Assembly: GCA_019925095.2 (NCBI GenBank)
Contig: CM034412.1
Location: forward strand, 15,724,001 to 15,788,000
DNA length: 64,000 nt
Reading direction: 5' to 3'
Origin: Dendrolimus kikuchii
Taxonomy: Eukaryota > Arthropoda > Insecta > Lepidoptera > Lasiocampidae
Both the position numbers and the translations under genes were made by a program. The notes beneath the pieces are model-generated. The model saw only the letters and a list, made by a program, of their open reading frames with translations, was not told the origin of the DNA and did no database searches. The number at the start of each line of letters is the position of its first letter. The stretch's first letter is position 1. Shown here piece after piece: positions 31,540 to 42,192 of this stretch.

Positions 31540-31826
31540 CCCATTAATGTCCCACTGCTGAGCTCGGGCCTCCCATTATAGGGGGAACAGACAGTATACC
31601 CGCCACGCTTGTCCAAGGCGGCTTGGCAGGTTTGACACCTCGGTTATCTCGATGTGCAGGTTGCATCACGATGTTTTCCTTCACCGTTGTTAGCACATGG
31701 TAATTGTAACAATATGCACATTAGATCAGAAAACTGACTAAGAGGTGCATGCGTTCCGGCCAGGATCGAACCCGCGCCCTCTGAGTCTGGGACGCGTGCG
31801 CTAGCCATTACGCTACCACGACTATA
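31540..31826 (-). repeat. tRNA-derived SINE with intact pol III boxes
   Basis: On the minus strand the A box TAGCGTAATGG (31806-31816) and B box GGTTCGATCC (31764-31773) are separated by 32 bp, as in a tRNA gene. The body then runs through TGTCAAACCTGCCAAGCCGC to AGCAGTGGGACATTAATGG. Related copies at 13900 and 61142. Confidence 0.8.
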
Positions 31827-32079
31827 TCAATTATCATAAATGATTTCAGAAATATTTTTCCACGCCTCTTGTTTTATAAATTTGTCGGATTTTACTACTT
31901 AAGAATCGATTATCAAATAAGGCCCTTGATAGGGAAATTTTATGAGTGAAATAATAAAAGTGTTACGTTTTTCTTTTATTATACAATTTCGAACTGCAAT
32001 GAAATGACATGCAACGTTTTGAAATTAGGTCTTGTAACCGCCCTTATTTGGCCGCTGGATTACATATTCAAAGAGTACT

Positions 32080-32203
32080 TAAGGAGTAAACTCAAGTCGA
32101 GCATCGCAGCTGATATACAATATTTTTTGTAAACCTCGTCACTAGTATCCCACAAAGCTGGGTGTTCTGCAACCAAAGATATCAACAAATCTACGTCAAC
32201 CTC
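32080..32203 (-). pseudogene. MADF-domain remnant of the Harbinger-like element
   Basis: The minus strand encodes EVDVDLLISLVAEHPALWDT and SDEVYKKYC. L(I/V)..V..HP.LWD is the start of a MADF (Adf-1-like) DNA-binding domain, which PIF/Harbinger elements often encode as a second protein. The frame ends soon after. Confidence 0.6.
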
Positions 32204-32551
32204 TTACGTTTTAATTTTTATACCGTTTTGACGCGTGTTCTTTCCAGACATCCTATAAACATACGGACGCTAAGGTGTTGTTGTCACCCTGTGACGTCAC
32301 AACGCCGCAATGCGCAGTGCGTGTCACAACGCAAATTTCTGCGATGTAACTAACGGGTGGGGCGCGCCGCCGCCGGTTTAAGCGTTGCGGCGCCGCGCTT
32401 TGGTTATGTGTTTAGGCTCTTAGGCTATGTATCGCTAAAATTATAATGCCTAAGCAACGATTATTTTATTTTAATCTTCAGTTAAATGTCTATGCATGCC
32501 AGTCTTAGTGGGGCGAATTATAAACTTTATCTCTGGCGAATATATTTAAAA

Positions 32552-32981
32552 CTAGCTGACCCGGCAAACTTCGTACCGCCTCAGAATCAATAAATAAAAA
32601 ATCTGAATGATAATTGCAGAATGTTTCAACTTTAGTAAAAATGTGGTCAAAACTTAACCGGAACAAATATCAAACATTTGACATTCAAAATAATAAAAAA
32701 AAAACACTTTTAAGTTTAATTTCATTTCTGAACGACTTTTAAATTTAATTGATTTCTAAACGACGGGACGAACATCAAATGTTTGACAGGTAGGAATAGT
32801 TTCTAAGAGAAAGCGAAATTGTTGTTTTTACTATATTACAAGCAATTTTTTCATATTTACTCACCTTTTAAACCTTCCCTGGACTTTCACAAATAATTCA
32901 AAACCAAAATTATTCAAATCAGTCCGGCCGTTCCTGAGTTTTAGCGAGACTAACGAATAGCAATTGATTTTTATATATAAA
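32552..32981 (-). mobile_element. Helitron-like element, family HB
   Basis: The plus strand begins A|CTAGCTGACCCGGCAAACTTCG. Ends at TTGATTTTTATATATAA. Confidence 0.75.
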
Positions 32982-33165
32982 AAATTGTCATTGACAATTA
33001 TGTTTGGAACTGGGAATAAGTGCTCTTATAAGTTTTTTTACCTTAAAGAAAACTAATTAGTTAAATCCAGACTTTCCTTACATCAGTAAAAACCCAGTAG
33101 CTACCGACTTAAAAAAAAACAAGAGTCAACATTCAATTTTTTCAACAAACAAACCTGTTTATTTT

Positions 33166-33453
33166 TTTTTATTGCAGGAGTTCAGCAGACAGGCAGACGG
33201 CCCACTTAATGGAAAGCGGTTACCATCGTCTATAGACATTTGCAACACTAAAGGTGCTACAAATGCGCTGCTGCTCTCTTAAAGGTCACTGGAACCCGGT
33301 CACTAATGCCGGAACACAACTCAAGGTTGTTATGGCGACATGCTTTACACCAGGGGTAAATGCCCTACCACCTGGCTGTGGATTGTTAAGTCGCCTCTTA
33401 CGACAGGCCGCCCGGCCGCAAGAAATTGTATTCTTTCTCCGTTCCTGCACGGA
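33166..33453 (-). repeat. Family S retroposon, long form with deletion
   Basis: Minus-strand copy. About 25 bp are lost between ACCAGGGG and TAAATGCCC. Confidence 0.8.
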
Positions 33454-33721
33454 TAAAGTTCACGTTACGAAGGTCCAAAATAACCTAAAAAAGGGTTTAT
33501 CTTGATAATACTCCGGAGACTGGAATACTTAATAGGGACAAGGGGTAAAATATTAAAGTACATTATCGTGTTGACTGAGGACGGAAAAGGTCGTGTTTAA
33601 AAAAGGGGGAAACTGTCGGTCTGGAAGTAAAATATTTTGTTCAAACTCTTTTGGATTTAAACCCAGGTTTTTTGTACTGTTGTTTACTTTAAATCTGTAT
33701 TTTTAGGTGCTGTAGGGGATG

Positions 33722-34181
33722 CATGCATGACAAGAGTTATGAATGTCAAAGAACACTCAAACTCTAATATCATCTAAACCTTCATATAATTATCTTGTAT
33801 TTATACTAAGTTATAAGGTTTGGTCTTTCTTACTTCGGTATTACGAAGTAAGAGAGTTGGTCTGAAAGAGAGTGTCGGGGTGAAGGTAAGGAAAGGAATG
33901 CTCCGGTGGTTCGGGCATGTGGAAAGAATGACTAAACAGATATACAATGCAAAAGTGGACGGATGCAGAAGTCGTGGAAGGCCACGACACACCTTCCATG
34001 ATCAAATTGATCGTGTACTAGCAGAAGGTGATGTCAGGAGCCTTAAGAACAGACGAGTGTGCATCACAAGAGTTTTGAATGTCAAAGAAGCAAGTGAGAT
34101 GTGTAAGAATAAGCCTAAATGGCGCTCTGTTGTTCGTGCCTATCCCGCAAGGGAACTGGCGTGAAGTTATGTATGTATGTA
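33722..34181 (+). mobile_element. Family R copy 11, scrambled 5' end
   Basis: Perfect 11-bp duplication TGTAGGGGATG at 33711-33721 and 34182-34192. The first ~35 bp (GCATGACAAGAGTTATGAATG) copy a part normally near the 3' end, then ~70 bp filler, then an inverted piece forming CTTACTTCGGTATTACGAAG, then normal LINE sequence to the tail. Confidence 0.9.
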
Positions 34182-34216
34182 TGTAGGGGATGGAATAACT
34201 ATCCCATTTATAACTA

Positions 34217-34707
34217 AGTAGCTTCTGCCGCGACTTCGTCCGCGTGGAATAGTTTGACGGGTTTGATGGTTGAGCGGGCTAAGCCTTTGCCGGCCTACCT
34301 CACTGCAACGCAGAGGCTCCGGGTTCGATTCCTGATATAGTAAATTTCGGAAACGTGTTTTCTCCGTTATTTACTATGGTCTAGGTGTCTGGGATCGGCC
34401 CCAGAGTAGTCGGTTGTATATTACCCATAACACAACCGTAACTTGCTTAATTTGGGGATATACAATATGTGTGTTTCTCTGCCGATTATTATTATTATAG
34501 TTAAAAAAAAGTAAATTAAAAAAACCGCCCGATTTTGAAACATTCTTCATTAGTGTTCCGCTCCTATGGGTCTTAGCTTGATGATATATAGCCTTCCTCG
34601 ATAAATGGGCTATCTAACACTGAAATAATTTTTCAAATCAGACCAATAGTTCCTGAGATTAGCGCGTTCAAACAAACAAACTCTTCAGCTTTATATATTA
34701 GTATAGA
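34217..34707 (-). mobile_element. Helitron-like HA element, split by a SINE
   Basis: Minus-strand copy from TCTATACTAATATATAAAG (34707) to the worn right end near AGCTTCTGCCGCGAC. Interrupted by 34255-34496. Confidence 0.7.
34255..34496 (+). repeat. tRNA-derived SINE with (ATT)n tail and target duplication
   Basis: A box TGGTTGAGCGG at 34267-34277 and B box GGTTCGATTCC at 34322-34332, (ATT)n tail, flanked by ATAGTT (34249-34254 and 34497-34502). Inserted in a Helitron, whose uninterrupted form is at 34840-35081. Confidence 0.8.
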
Positions 34708-34839
34708 TAAGATTTCAAAAAAACATTTTCTCAGTTTTTTGTGTATTCTTTTATGTGGAATAACTTTCTTGTTTCTGAAAACCGATTTTAACGATTCTTT
34801 TTGCGTTGGATTTAGTAAAGCTTCAATATGATCTGAATG

Positions 34840-35081
34840 TATAAAGCTGAAGAGTTTGTTTTTTGTTTGTTTGAACGCGCTAATCTTAAGAACTACTGGT
34901 CTGATTTGAAACATTCTTTCAGTGTTAGTTAGCCCATTTATTGAGAAAGGCTATAGGCTATATATTATGACGCTAAGACCAATAGGAGCGGCGCATCAAT
35001 AAAGAATGTTTCAAAATCAGGGTTTGTTTACTTACTTTTTTTTAACTATTCCACACGGACGAAGTCGCGGGCAGAAGCTAG
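34840..35081 (+). mobile_element. Helitron-like element, family HA
   Basis: From TATAAAGCTGAAGAG to GTCGCGGGCAGAAGCTAG|T. The extreme left end is missing. Confidence 0.7.
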
Positions 35082-35456
35082 TTAAATGATAAAAAGTCTT
35101 CCACAGAATTCAATTTAATTAAAAACTTATTGAATACTCCTCTATCAATAGGTTTCCTTCTTTTACAAAACTATTATTTTTTCTCAAATTAAAATTTTTC
35201 TTACATAATCTTATCTTATAAAGAGACATTTTTAAGGAATGGAGACAAAAGTGGAACACGACTATCAACCGCGGTATCTTAATTATCATCTGTATTATCT
35301 GTAAGCCGCGTCACTTTAACAATTAAAGCCTAAAGAATTTATAATTTCATTTGCCAACTTAAATTACTTTTTTAGTCATTGTTAATAATTAATGATATTA
35401 AATTACTAGCATTGCCCTAGATAACCTAACTTGCACTAAATAAAAAACACTTACTT
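35082..35456. other. Unassigned AT-rich spacer
   Basis: No exon, ORF or recognised repeat seen. Confidence 0.5.
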
Positions 35457-35688
35457 TTTAACCGACTTCAAAAAAAGGAGGAGGTTCTCAATTCACTGGG
35501 ATCTTTTTTTTATGTATGTACACCGATTACTCTGAGAGGTATGATCCGATTTACATGATTCTTGTTTAGTTTGATGCGGAATAGTTGCCATTTGGTCCCC
35601 AAAAATTTGACATAGTTTGGCCCAGTAGTTTTCATTTTATGAACATTTTTTATGAAAAAAATTCAATTACGTTCCATATGTACACCGA

Positions 35689-36400
35689 GAAACCAGAACG
35701 AATGCAAGGATAATGGTCGATGATGTTATGCTGGAGCAAGTGAGTGAGTTTGTATATCTTGGATGTGCTTTTAGCAGGGATGGAAGGTACACCGCTGATA
35801 TAGAAAGAAGAGTGAATTTGGGGAATAGTGTGAATGGAGCGTTAGGTAAAGTTCTGGGTGCTAAGAACCACAGCCAGAAGGCCCAGCTTGCCATACACAA
35901 CGCGGTGCTGGTACCTACGCTCGCGTATGGAAGCGAAAGTTGGGTATGGAAGAGAGAGCATGAAAGTAGAGTAAACGCGGTCGAGATGCGAGCACTGCGC
36001 AAAATCTGCGGAGTGACGCTCGCGGACCGCGTTCGTAATACCGAAGTAAGAAAGAGAGTTGGTCTGAAAGAGAGTGTCGGGGTGAAGGTAAGGAAAGGAA
36101 TGCTCCGGTGGTTCGGGCATGTGGAAAGAATGCATGATGAAAGAATGACTAAACAGATATACAATGCAAAAGTGGATGGATGCAGAAGTCGTGGAAGGCC
36201 ACGACACACCTTCCATGATCAAATTGAACGTGTACTAGCAGAAGGTGATGTCAGGAGCCTTAAGAACAGACGAGCGTGCATGACAAGAGTTATGAATGTC
36301 AAAGAAGCAAGTGAGGTGTGTAAGAATAAGCCTAAATGGCGCTCTGTTGTTCGTGCCTACCCCGCAAGGGAACTGGCGTGAAGTTATGTATGTATGTATG
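35689..36400 (+). mobile_element. Family R copy 12, longest open copy
   Basis: Perfect 12-bp duplication TATGTACACCGA at 35677-35688 and 36401-36412. An open frame of 222 codons runs from ATG 35713 to the stop at 36381: MVDDVMLEQVSEFVYLG (end of RT palm/thumb), YGSESWVWKREHES, GHVERM, GRPRHTF, ...AYPARELA. Catalytic RT motifs and endonuclease are absent through 5' truncation. Confidence 0.92.
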
Positions 36401-36791
36401 TATGTACACCGATTACTCTGAGAGGTAAGATCCGATTTACGTGATTCTTTTTTTGTTCGACGCGGAATAGCTGCCATTTGGTCCCCTAAAAATTTGTAGC
36501 TTGGCCCAGTAGTTTTCATTTTATGAACATTTTTCCATTCCGTTCCATATGTACACCGATTACGCTGAGATTTATAATCCGATTTACGTGATTCTTGTTT
36601 AGTTTGATGCGGAATAGTTGCCATTTGGTCCCCTAAAAATTTAACATAGTTCGGCTCAGTAGTTTTCATTTTACGAACATTTTTTTGTTCCCGTTTCTTG
36701 GGACCTATATATTTTAAGGAGCCCGGTACTTTCGTAGCTCTACCCATACATAGCTAATTAGCTAGACACTAAAAAGTAACAAAACAAATAA

Positions 36792-37070
36792 AAAAACTTC
36801 GTTTAAAAAAACCGACTTCAAAAACTAAAAAGTATACAATAACTTATTTCTAAAGCTATTATTATTAATATATATTATCAAAAACATCTTAAAGTCGGTG
36901 CTTAGCAATTTTCAAAATATAGTGATGTTTATGTTTTGCTTTGCACCGACTTCAAGATGTTTTAGATAATATGTATTAATAATAATAGCTTTAGAAATGT
37001 TATTTTCTACTTTTAAGTTTTTTATTTAGTTTTTGAAGTCGGTTTTTTCAAACGAAGTTTTTTTTGAGTG
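36792..37070. repeat. Long hairpin, ~105-bp arms
   Basis: Left arm 36792-36900 (CTTCGTTTAAAAAAACCGAC ... AAAGTCGGTGC) pairs with right arm 36945-37070 (GCACCGACTTCAAG ... GAAGTCGGTTTTTTC). Loop ~44 bp. The related copy at 12083 has lost the left arm. Confidence 0.8.
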
Positions 37071-37075
37071 TTGTA

Positions 37076-37594
37076 CTGGTTTATGGAACTTAATCTAAAC
37101 TAAAAGTAAAGTACAAAAAGGTTACTATGAAATATGTGCTAAACAATATCATGTATAATTATTAGTCAGCGCCATCTAGTTGTACATGTATTAACTAGTG
37201 CCATTTGCGACAAGCATTGTCGCAACCGGTCGCTACCGGTTGGCCGTCCTAAGTATCGCTGGAAAGAGAGTGGAAGCTGACCCGACCGAATTCCAAGCCC
37301 ACAACTGGCAAGACATTCTGCAGGAAAAGCAAATGGCGTGCTCTCGTTTCGGAGGTCAAGACTCACTTTGCGTCGCTGAGCCAACGGAGTTAGTAAGTCA
37401 GCGAAACTTCATTTGCATTTTTATAACGCCGTGTTTGTTAGAAAATTGCCACGATGGCATCAAAAAACAAATTTGACTGCAGTGCCAACTTTTTAGCTAT
37501 ATTCGTCTGGGTGCTAAGTTTGTAAAATGATTTTCAAAATATCAGGGGGGCTCATTCGGACCAAAATATTGTGAAATTATAACTTTTGGAATTT
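37076..37594. other. Spacer with a 92-codon open frame, coding doubtful
   Basis: 37198-37476 (+) is open and part reads DPTEFQAHNWQDILQEKQMA, followed by CVAEPTEL before a GTAAGT. It might be a host exon (donor TTA|GTAAGT at ~37392), but no good acceptor or homology is seen. Confidence 0.3.
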
Positions 37595-37670
37595 TAATAT
37601 TTTCTTAAGTTTTTACGACTACAAAGTATACATACGTTTTAACGGTTTTAAGCGTGGTAATTGCCAGAGC
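37595..37670 (-). repeat. Family Q fragment
   Basis: TTCTTAAGTTTTTACGACTA...ACGTTTTAACGGTTTTAAGCG is the reverse of the family Q 3' region. Confidence 0.55.
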
Positions 37671-37794
37671 TCAAGACACTGTGCGCTCTTTCTGCGGGCA
37701 CCGGAAGACAAACCAACTTGATTGATATTTTTTTTTTATTCTCCTTCCACCCATTTTAATATTATATAAAATTATTAGAGCTAGGCATGTTTGC

Positions 37795-38195
37795 TGAAGA
37801 GTTTCTTGCGCCGCTTCTTCTCTTCAAGCCATAACATGTTGCGAAGCGGTGGTAAATTAGATTAGGCTCCTGTTGCGTACTCCTTTTATGTGCAACTTTT
37901 TATATATGTTTTTTTAATGATTTGAAGTTAAGTTGTCAATAATTAATATTTTCTCCGTCTGCCACATGTAATAATTGCATTGTATTTTTTACCATTTTAC
38001 CATTAAATACACTCATTATCCAAAAGCTTATCATTCCTTGGGTTATCTCCGCAACAGGCTCCCATAGACTAAATAATAACCATAAACAAAATTAAAATGA
38101 ACAAGTTGGCGGTAGGCTAAATAATACTTTAACAATACTCATGGACACTTGACATCTTTGTCTTCCGTGATCACGGCTACTGAAAACTGGCCGAA
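37795..38195 (+). repeat. Family Q hairpin repeat, split
   Basis: TTGCGCCGCTTCTTCTCTTC...GTTGCGAAGCGGTGG at 37795-37875, then foreign sequence, then CTCCCATAGACTAAATAATAACC to the hairpin near 38166 (GGCTACTGAAAACTGGCC). Confidence 0.6.
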
Positions 38196-38237
38196 AAAAG
38201 TACGAAAAAAAAAGATAAATGTAAGATTTATGCTTAA

Positions 38238-38787
38238 CTAGCGGACCCGACAGACTTCGTTCTGTCAAAAAGATTTGGAAATTGGGAGTTTTTTGTTCCT
38301 ACCTATTTTATAGCCGGGGCAACAAATTCTCCTGAACAGAACCGTCACCCTGGTGATAGGGCGGTGTGTGGGGTTCAGCTCGGGTGACCAAAGTATCTTT
38401 GCTTGCATGAACTTTGGCCACCCCTCTGGGACCTACTAAAAAACCCCGACTGGGATGTCTGCCAGAGGGCTTCAAAATAAGAGGCGAGCTTAGGGTTCAA
38501 ACATGATTGGCAAACCGGATTGGAAGCTTGTAATTTAATATGAACTTTATTGAATAGCAATAAAGTTCAATTTGACTCTACATTTTAGTTAGAAAACGTT
38601 TGTATGAGAAAAAGAAAAGGGTTATTTTTAGGGTTTTCCCGGCAATTATTCGAATTTTTCTCGCCGTAAAAACGATCCTTGAACTTCAGCGAACCTTAAA
38701 AAAAAGAATAGGCCAAATTGATCCAGGCGTTGTTGAGTTATGCGCTTACCAACACATTTTGCGATTCATTTTTATATTATATACAGA
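38238..38787 (-). mobile_element. Helitron-like element
   Basis: The plus strand begins A|CTAGCGGACCCGACAGACTTCG, with a GACAGACTTCGTTCTGTC hairpin by the end, and closes TTTTTATATTATATACAGA|T. Confidence 0.65.
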
Positions 38788-38984
38788 TGACAAGAGATGT
38801 AACAAAGCTAGAAAAAAAAAGGAAAAAGTTATTCCAGCTCGACTGGAATATATGGAGCAATTAGAAGCAAAATTCCCGAAATAATTGCCGCATTTTATTG
38901 CAATTTGGTCCAGATTGATCCATTACTGTTGCCAAGCAATAATTGCTCAAAAGTTGCCTCTGTAAGAGCACCTTAAGGATGACA

Positions 38985-39085
38985 ATGTGTTGGCTTCGCC
39001 CCAGTGTTACAAATGTCTATACGCGACGGTAACTATTTTCTATCAGCTGGACCGTCTACCCGGCGGCCGGGTTTTTTTGTTGCAT
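38985..39085 (+). repeat. Diverged family S 3' fragment
   Basis: CCAGTGTTACAAATGTCTATACGCGACGG...GGACCGTCTACC is a worn copy of the 3' third of family S. Confidence 0.5.
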
Positions 39086-39207
39086 TCGTTGCAATGCAAT
39101 TCACTAACAAATACGTCGTCGTAATGACAACGCGAACGAGTTTCGCTGACACATGCCAAAAAGAAATTACGATTTTTTTTCTTTTCATTCCAATTGCAGA
39201 AATATAT

Positions 39208-39698
39208 TGTTACAACTTAGTCCCCCGACAAAGACAAATTCCACGAAGCACGCTATTTATTACCTGTCGGCATTTGAACCAATTGTAATACCTTTATGAT
39301 TGTCTTCTTTTGTTTACTTATTTGTTGGTTATTATGGAGAACAGCCTATTGTACTCGTTTATGGCCGTTTGCAGGCATAATTAACCAGGTGTGCGGATTA
39401 CGATTTCTAGGAAATTAAGTCGACGATTTGGGCGGGCACACTTCTATTTGTGAAGTATAAAACGGCGGCAGGATGGAGAGAGGAATCAGACTAGCGAGAA
39501 CCACGATCAAGGCGAAACTTGTGTACATTCGATAACCTATATAGTGACGGACTTTGCACACGTTATTGAAGCGCGCATTACGATTGAACTGATTATGTTC
39601 AGTTATATTTGTACCTGTGTTATACGTGTTTGTATAGTTCTAATAAATTCTATACGAATTCCCACGGCATTTTTAATTCGAGTTCTGCACTCGTAACA
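39208..39698 (+). mobile_element. Family T solo LTR, complete
   Basis: 491 bp, TGTTACAACTTAG to CTCGTAACA, flanked by ATAT on both sides (39204-39207, 39699-39702). TATA box GAAGTATAAAACGGC near 39457. A 4-bp duplication fits a Ty3/gypsy-type integrase. Confidence 0.85.
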
Positions 39699-39944
39699 AT
39701 ATATTAGAATTAAATTAAAAAATTACATATTATCAAATACAATAAAAGAAAACTTAACTTATTTGTATTGTATTCTACCCATAGTCCCTTCCTCAAGACT
39801 ACAAGTAGGATACTGAACCTAGATGACCATCTTCTATGGGTAAGGTCCAGAAGGCTGGCTACGTTTCCTCGCTGGATCGCCATACTGGTCCGTTGCCTGA
39901 GATAAGCACCAGCCCTCTGATCACCTGAAGAGTCAATGAGTCAC

Positions 39945-40205
39945 TCACTCACTGGCGGTTGCATATTTGCGCCGCTTGAGTGATTCAGCTGTTTCCGCCG
40001 CCGAACCGGCTGATCTAGACGTGTTTGGTAAATAGTATGCGGCCAACATGTCTACGCAGGTCGCATCCCACATCAGTCCTGTCACGCTGTCAGGGAATTA
40101 GAGTCATTCCGTCAGGACGCCTACCATCATCATGTGCAATACTGTTCGGCTCCAATAAGGACATCATTCAAAGCGGCGGCAAGAAAGATCGTGGTACATC
40201 GGGCT
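39945..40205 (-). pseudogene. RLE-domain LINE remnant
   Basis: Minus strand reads EPNSIAHDDGRRPDGMTLIP and, after a break, MWDATCVDMLAAYYL...SLKRRKYA. These match the nuclease part of the element at 44735-46990 (EPNGLCRDDGRRPDG, WDATCVDTLAASHL). Confidence 0.7.
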
Positions 40206-40210
40206 GATTA

Positions 40211-40527
40211 CCTTTTTTTTTAATGCAGGAGTTCAGCAGACAGGCAGACGGCCCACTTGATGGAAAGCAGTTCCCATCGCCTATGGACATTTGCAACACC
40301 AAAGGTGCTACAAATGCGCTGCTGCTCTCTTAAGGGAGACTGGAACCTGGTCACTAATGCCGGAACACAGCTCAAGGTTGTTATGTAGACATGCTTTAAA
40401 CCAGAGGTGGTAGCCATCCAGTCGGGCAAATGCCCTACCACCTGGCTGTGGGTTGCTTTGCCGCCTCTTACAACAGGCCGCCCGGCCGCAGGAAATTGTA
40501 TTCTTTCTCCGTTCCTGCACAGATACC
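40211..40527 (-). repeat. Family S retroposon, long form
   Basis: Minus-strand copy, TATCTGTGCAGGAACGG to CTCCTGCATTAAAAAAAAAA. Confidence 0.85.
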
Positions 40528-40903
40528 TCTGTTCCACAGACACGTGTGTGGTACACATACCTATGCCAAAACCCAAGCGCAGATTTATAGCCAAGGAAAA
40601 AATATTAAACATTATTAAAATAAAGAGGGAAGTATTAGATCTGTGAATAAGTTAAATTTTAATATTCGCGTCCAGTAATAGCGTTCGTCTGAAGTTAATT
40701 GGGTACCACTCGATCTAAAGGGATTTCTTTGGCAAAGTCCTCGGGGATATTGAATCGTTTACGTAAGCCAAGTAATATTAAAATAAACGCTTTTTTAAAT
40801 TTCAATTTAAATGTAAAATCTTAGATAGTATTTTTAGCTATATTTCAATTTAATTAATCACATGATTTATTCTAATTTACCGTAAGTGAACGGACCCATG
40901 CGT
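40528..40903. other. Unassigned spacer
   Basis: No exon, ORF or recognised repeat supported. Confidence 0.45.
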
Positions 40904-41205
40904 ATGCGTGCAGGAACGGAGAAAGAATACAATTTCCTGCGGCCGGGCGGCCTGTCGGAAGAGGCGACGAGACAATCCACAGCCCGGTGGTAGGGCATTT
41001 ACACGATTGTATGGCTACCGCCCCTGGTCGAAAGTATGTCGCCATAACAACCTTGAGTTGTGTTCCGGCATTAGTGACCAGGTTCCAGTCTCCCTTAAGA
41101 GAGCAGCAGCACCTTTGATGTTGCGAATGTCCATAGGCGATGGTAAGCGCTTTCCATTAAATGGGCTGTCTGCCTGTCTGCTGAACTCCTGCAATAAAAA
41201 AAATT
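40904..41205 (+). repeat. Family S retroposon, long form
   Basis: Plus-strand copy, GCGTGCAGGAACGGAG to CTCCTGCAATAAAAAAAATT. About 15 bp lost around GCAGCACCTTTG. The family frame is open here for 99 codons. Confidence 0.85.
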
Positions 41206-41952
41206 GAATTGATTATTGTAGACCGAGGGATATGAATATACGCTCTTTTAAATTGTCATCATTTTTTTTTCAAACAGAAAGTTAAAAAAACTAATTTTAT
41301 TCATATTTCTCTTTATTAATACGGCGTTGCCACGTAACGCCAAGGATACATCAGTGTTGCCATCTGCCAGTATAAAAAACGACATATCCGTACAGGATAT
41401 TGAATACGTGACGAAAGTCTAAGCAGTATCAGGAGTATCAGGATTTACAAGGTGTATAATGTGTTTCTGCAAACCACGAGCCATAAAAATGGCCCGGACA
41501 TTTGGAGGGCTTGCGTGGGGCCACGGGAAAGCCAACACGTAGAGGCCCCTTGACAAATTTAATGTGAATGTGGCGTGACACTGACCGGCGATTATCCCTG
41601 TCTACACATGCACATAGGTGTAATTAATACGTGCTGAAATCTAATATTATCGATATGTGAAAACCGCCATTCCGCCTTTGACACGTGTGGGGAGCTGTAG
41701 CCCATGGGTAGTTTTCTGGTTCGATTGTTATGGACTGTATAAGAGAGATATAACCCATATCCTCGTACTAGAAAAGCAGCAGTTCCACCAACCTTGAGAT
41801 CAGCCCTCTCCTGGCTCATTGGTTTCACTTGGGAGTTATCACTTTGTACAGAGTTTAGGTCTTGATAAAAGTTATTGGCACGGCCAGTAATTACAATGAT
41901 TTGATTTTAAAAAACAGGTGAGCGCACGGCGCGATGTCGTTGGACGTTGACA
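41206..41952. other. Spacer with TATA box and short ORF
   Basis: A TATA-like box (CAGTATAAAAAAC, 41371) precedes a 27-codon frame at 41459-41542. No splice or homology evidence. See findings. No other feature recognised. Confidence 0.3.
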
Positions 41953-42192
41953 GCGAATGACGTCTCAAAAAGTTGCCTATACCCTCCTGCGTTAACTGTT
42001 ACCTCACACGGAAAGAGGGTAGACAGCAAAATGCGAATGACGTCTCAAAAAGTAGCCTATACCCTCCTGCGTTAACTGTCACCTCACACGGAAAGAGGGT
42101 AGACAGCAAAATGCGAATGACGTCTCAAAAAGTTTCCTATACCCTCCTGCGTTAACTGTCACGTCACACGGAAAGAGGGTAGAAAGCAAAAT
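41953..42192. repeat. Tandem repeat, 80 bp x 3
   Basis: GCGAATGACGTCTCAAAAAG starts at 41953, 42033 and 42113. Units are nearly identical and carry CACACGGAAAGAGGGTAGA. Confidence 0.95.

Larger units (their letters stand above)
30926..32419. mobile_element. PIF/Harbinger-like DNA transposon, non-autonomous, with nested insertions
   Basis: Inverted ends GGGCCTATACACATTACC (left) and GAGCCTAAACACATAACC (right, read inward), 15 of 18 matching, flanked by TTA at 30923-30925 and 32420-32422. A TTA duplication and GG-starting ends fit PIF/Harbinger. It contains a Helitron, a SINE and a MADF remnant. No transposase. Confidence 0.65.
35457..37075 (+). mobile_element. Family F MITE-like element with tandem units and a nested LINE
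   Basis: Starts AACCGACTTCAAAAAAAGGAGG. The body unit (TGTACACCGATTACTCTGAG...TTTTCATTTTATGAACATTTT, ~140 bp) occurs three times. The second is split by family R copy 12. The right part folds into a long hairpin (36792-37070). Confidence 0.65.

Noticed and set aside
31764..31816. Functional tRNA gene
   Set aside because: A and B boxes are present but the rest does not fold as a tRNA and the body continues as a SINE with relatives at 13900 and 61142.
33700..34216. Host terminal exon interrupted by family R copy 11 (TTTTTAG|GTGCTGTAGGGGATGG...)
   Set aside because: Only about 14 codons, with the stop supplied by Helitron sequence; too weak to call.
35842..36222. 126-codon minus-strand frame opposite family R copy 12
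   Set aside because: Antisense shadow recurring in every family R copy; the plus frame carries the conserved RT C-terminal motifs.
38600..38884. 94-codon frame with a basic C-terminal run
   Set aside because: Most of it lies within a Helitron-like element; no domain or splice support.
41953..42192. CRISPR-like array
   Set aside because: Whole 80-bp units repeat without spacers, in a eukaryotic context.
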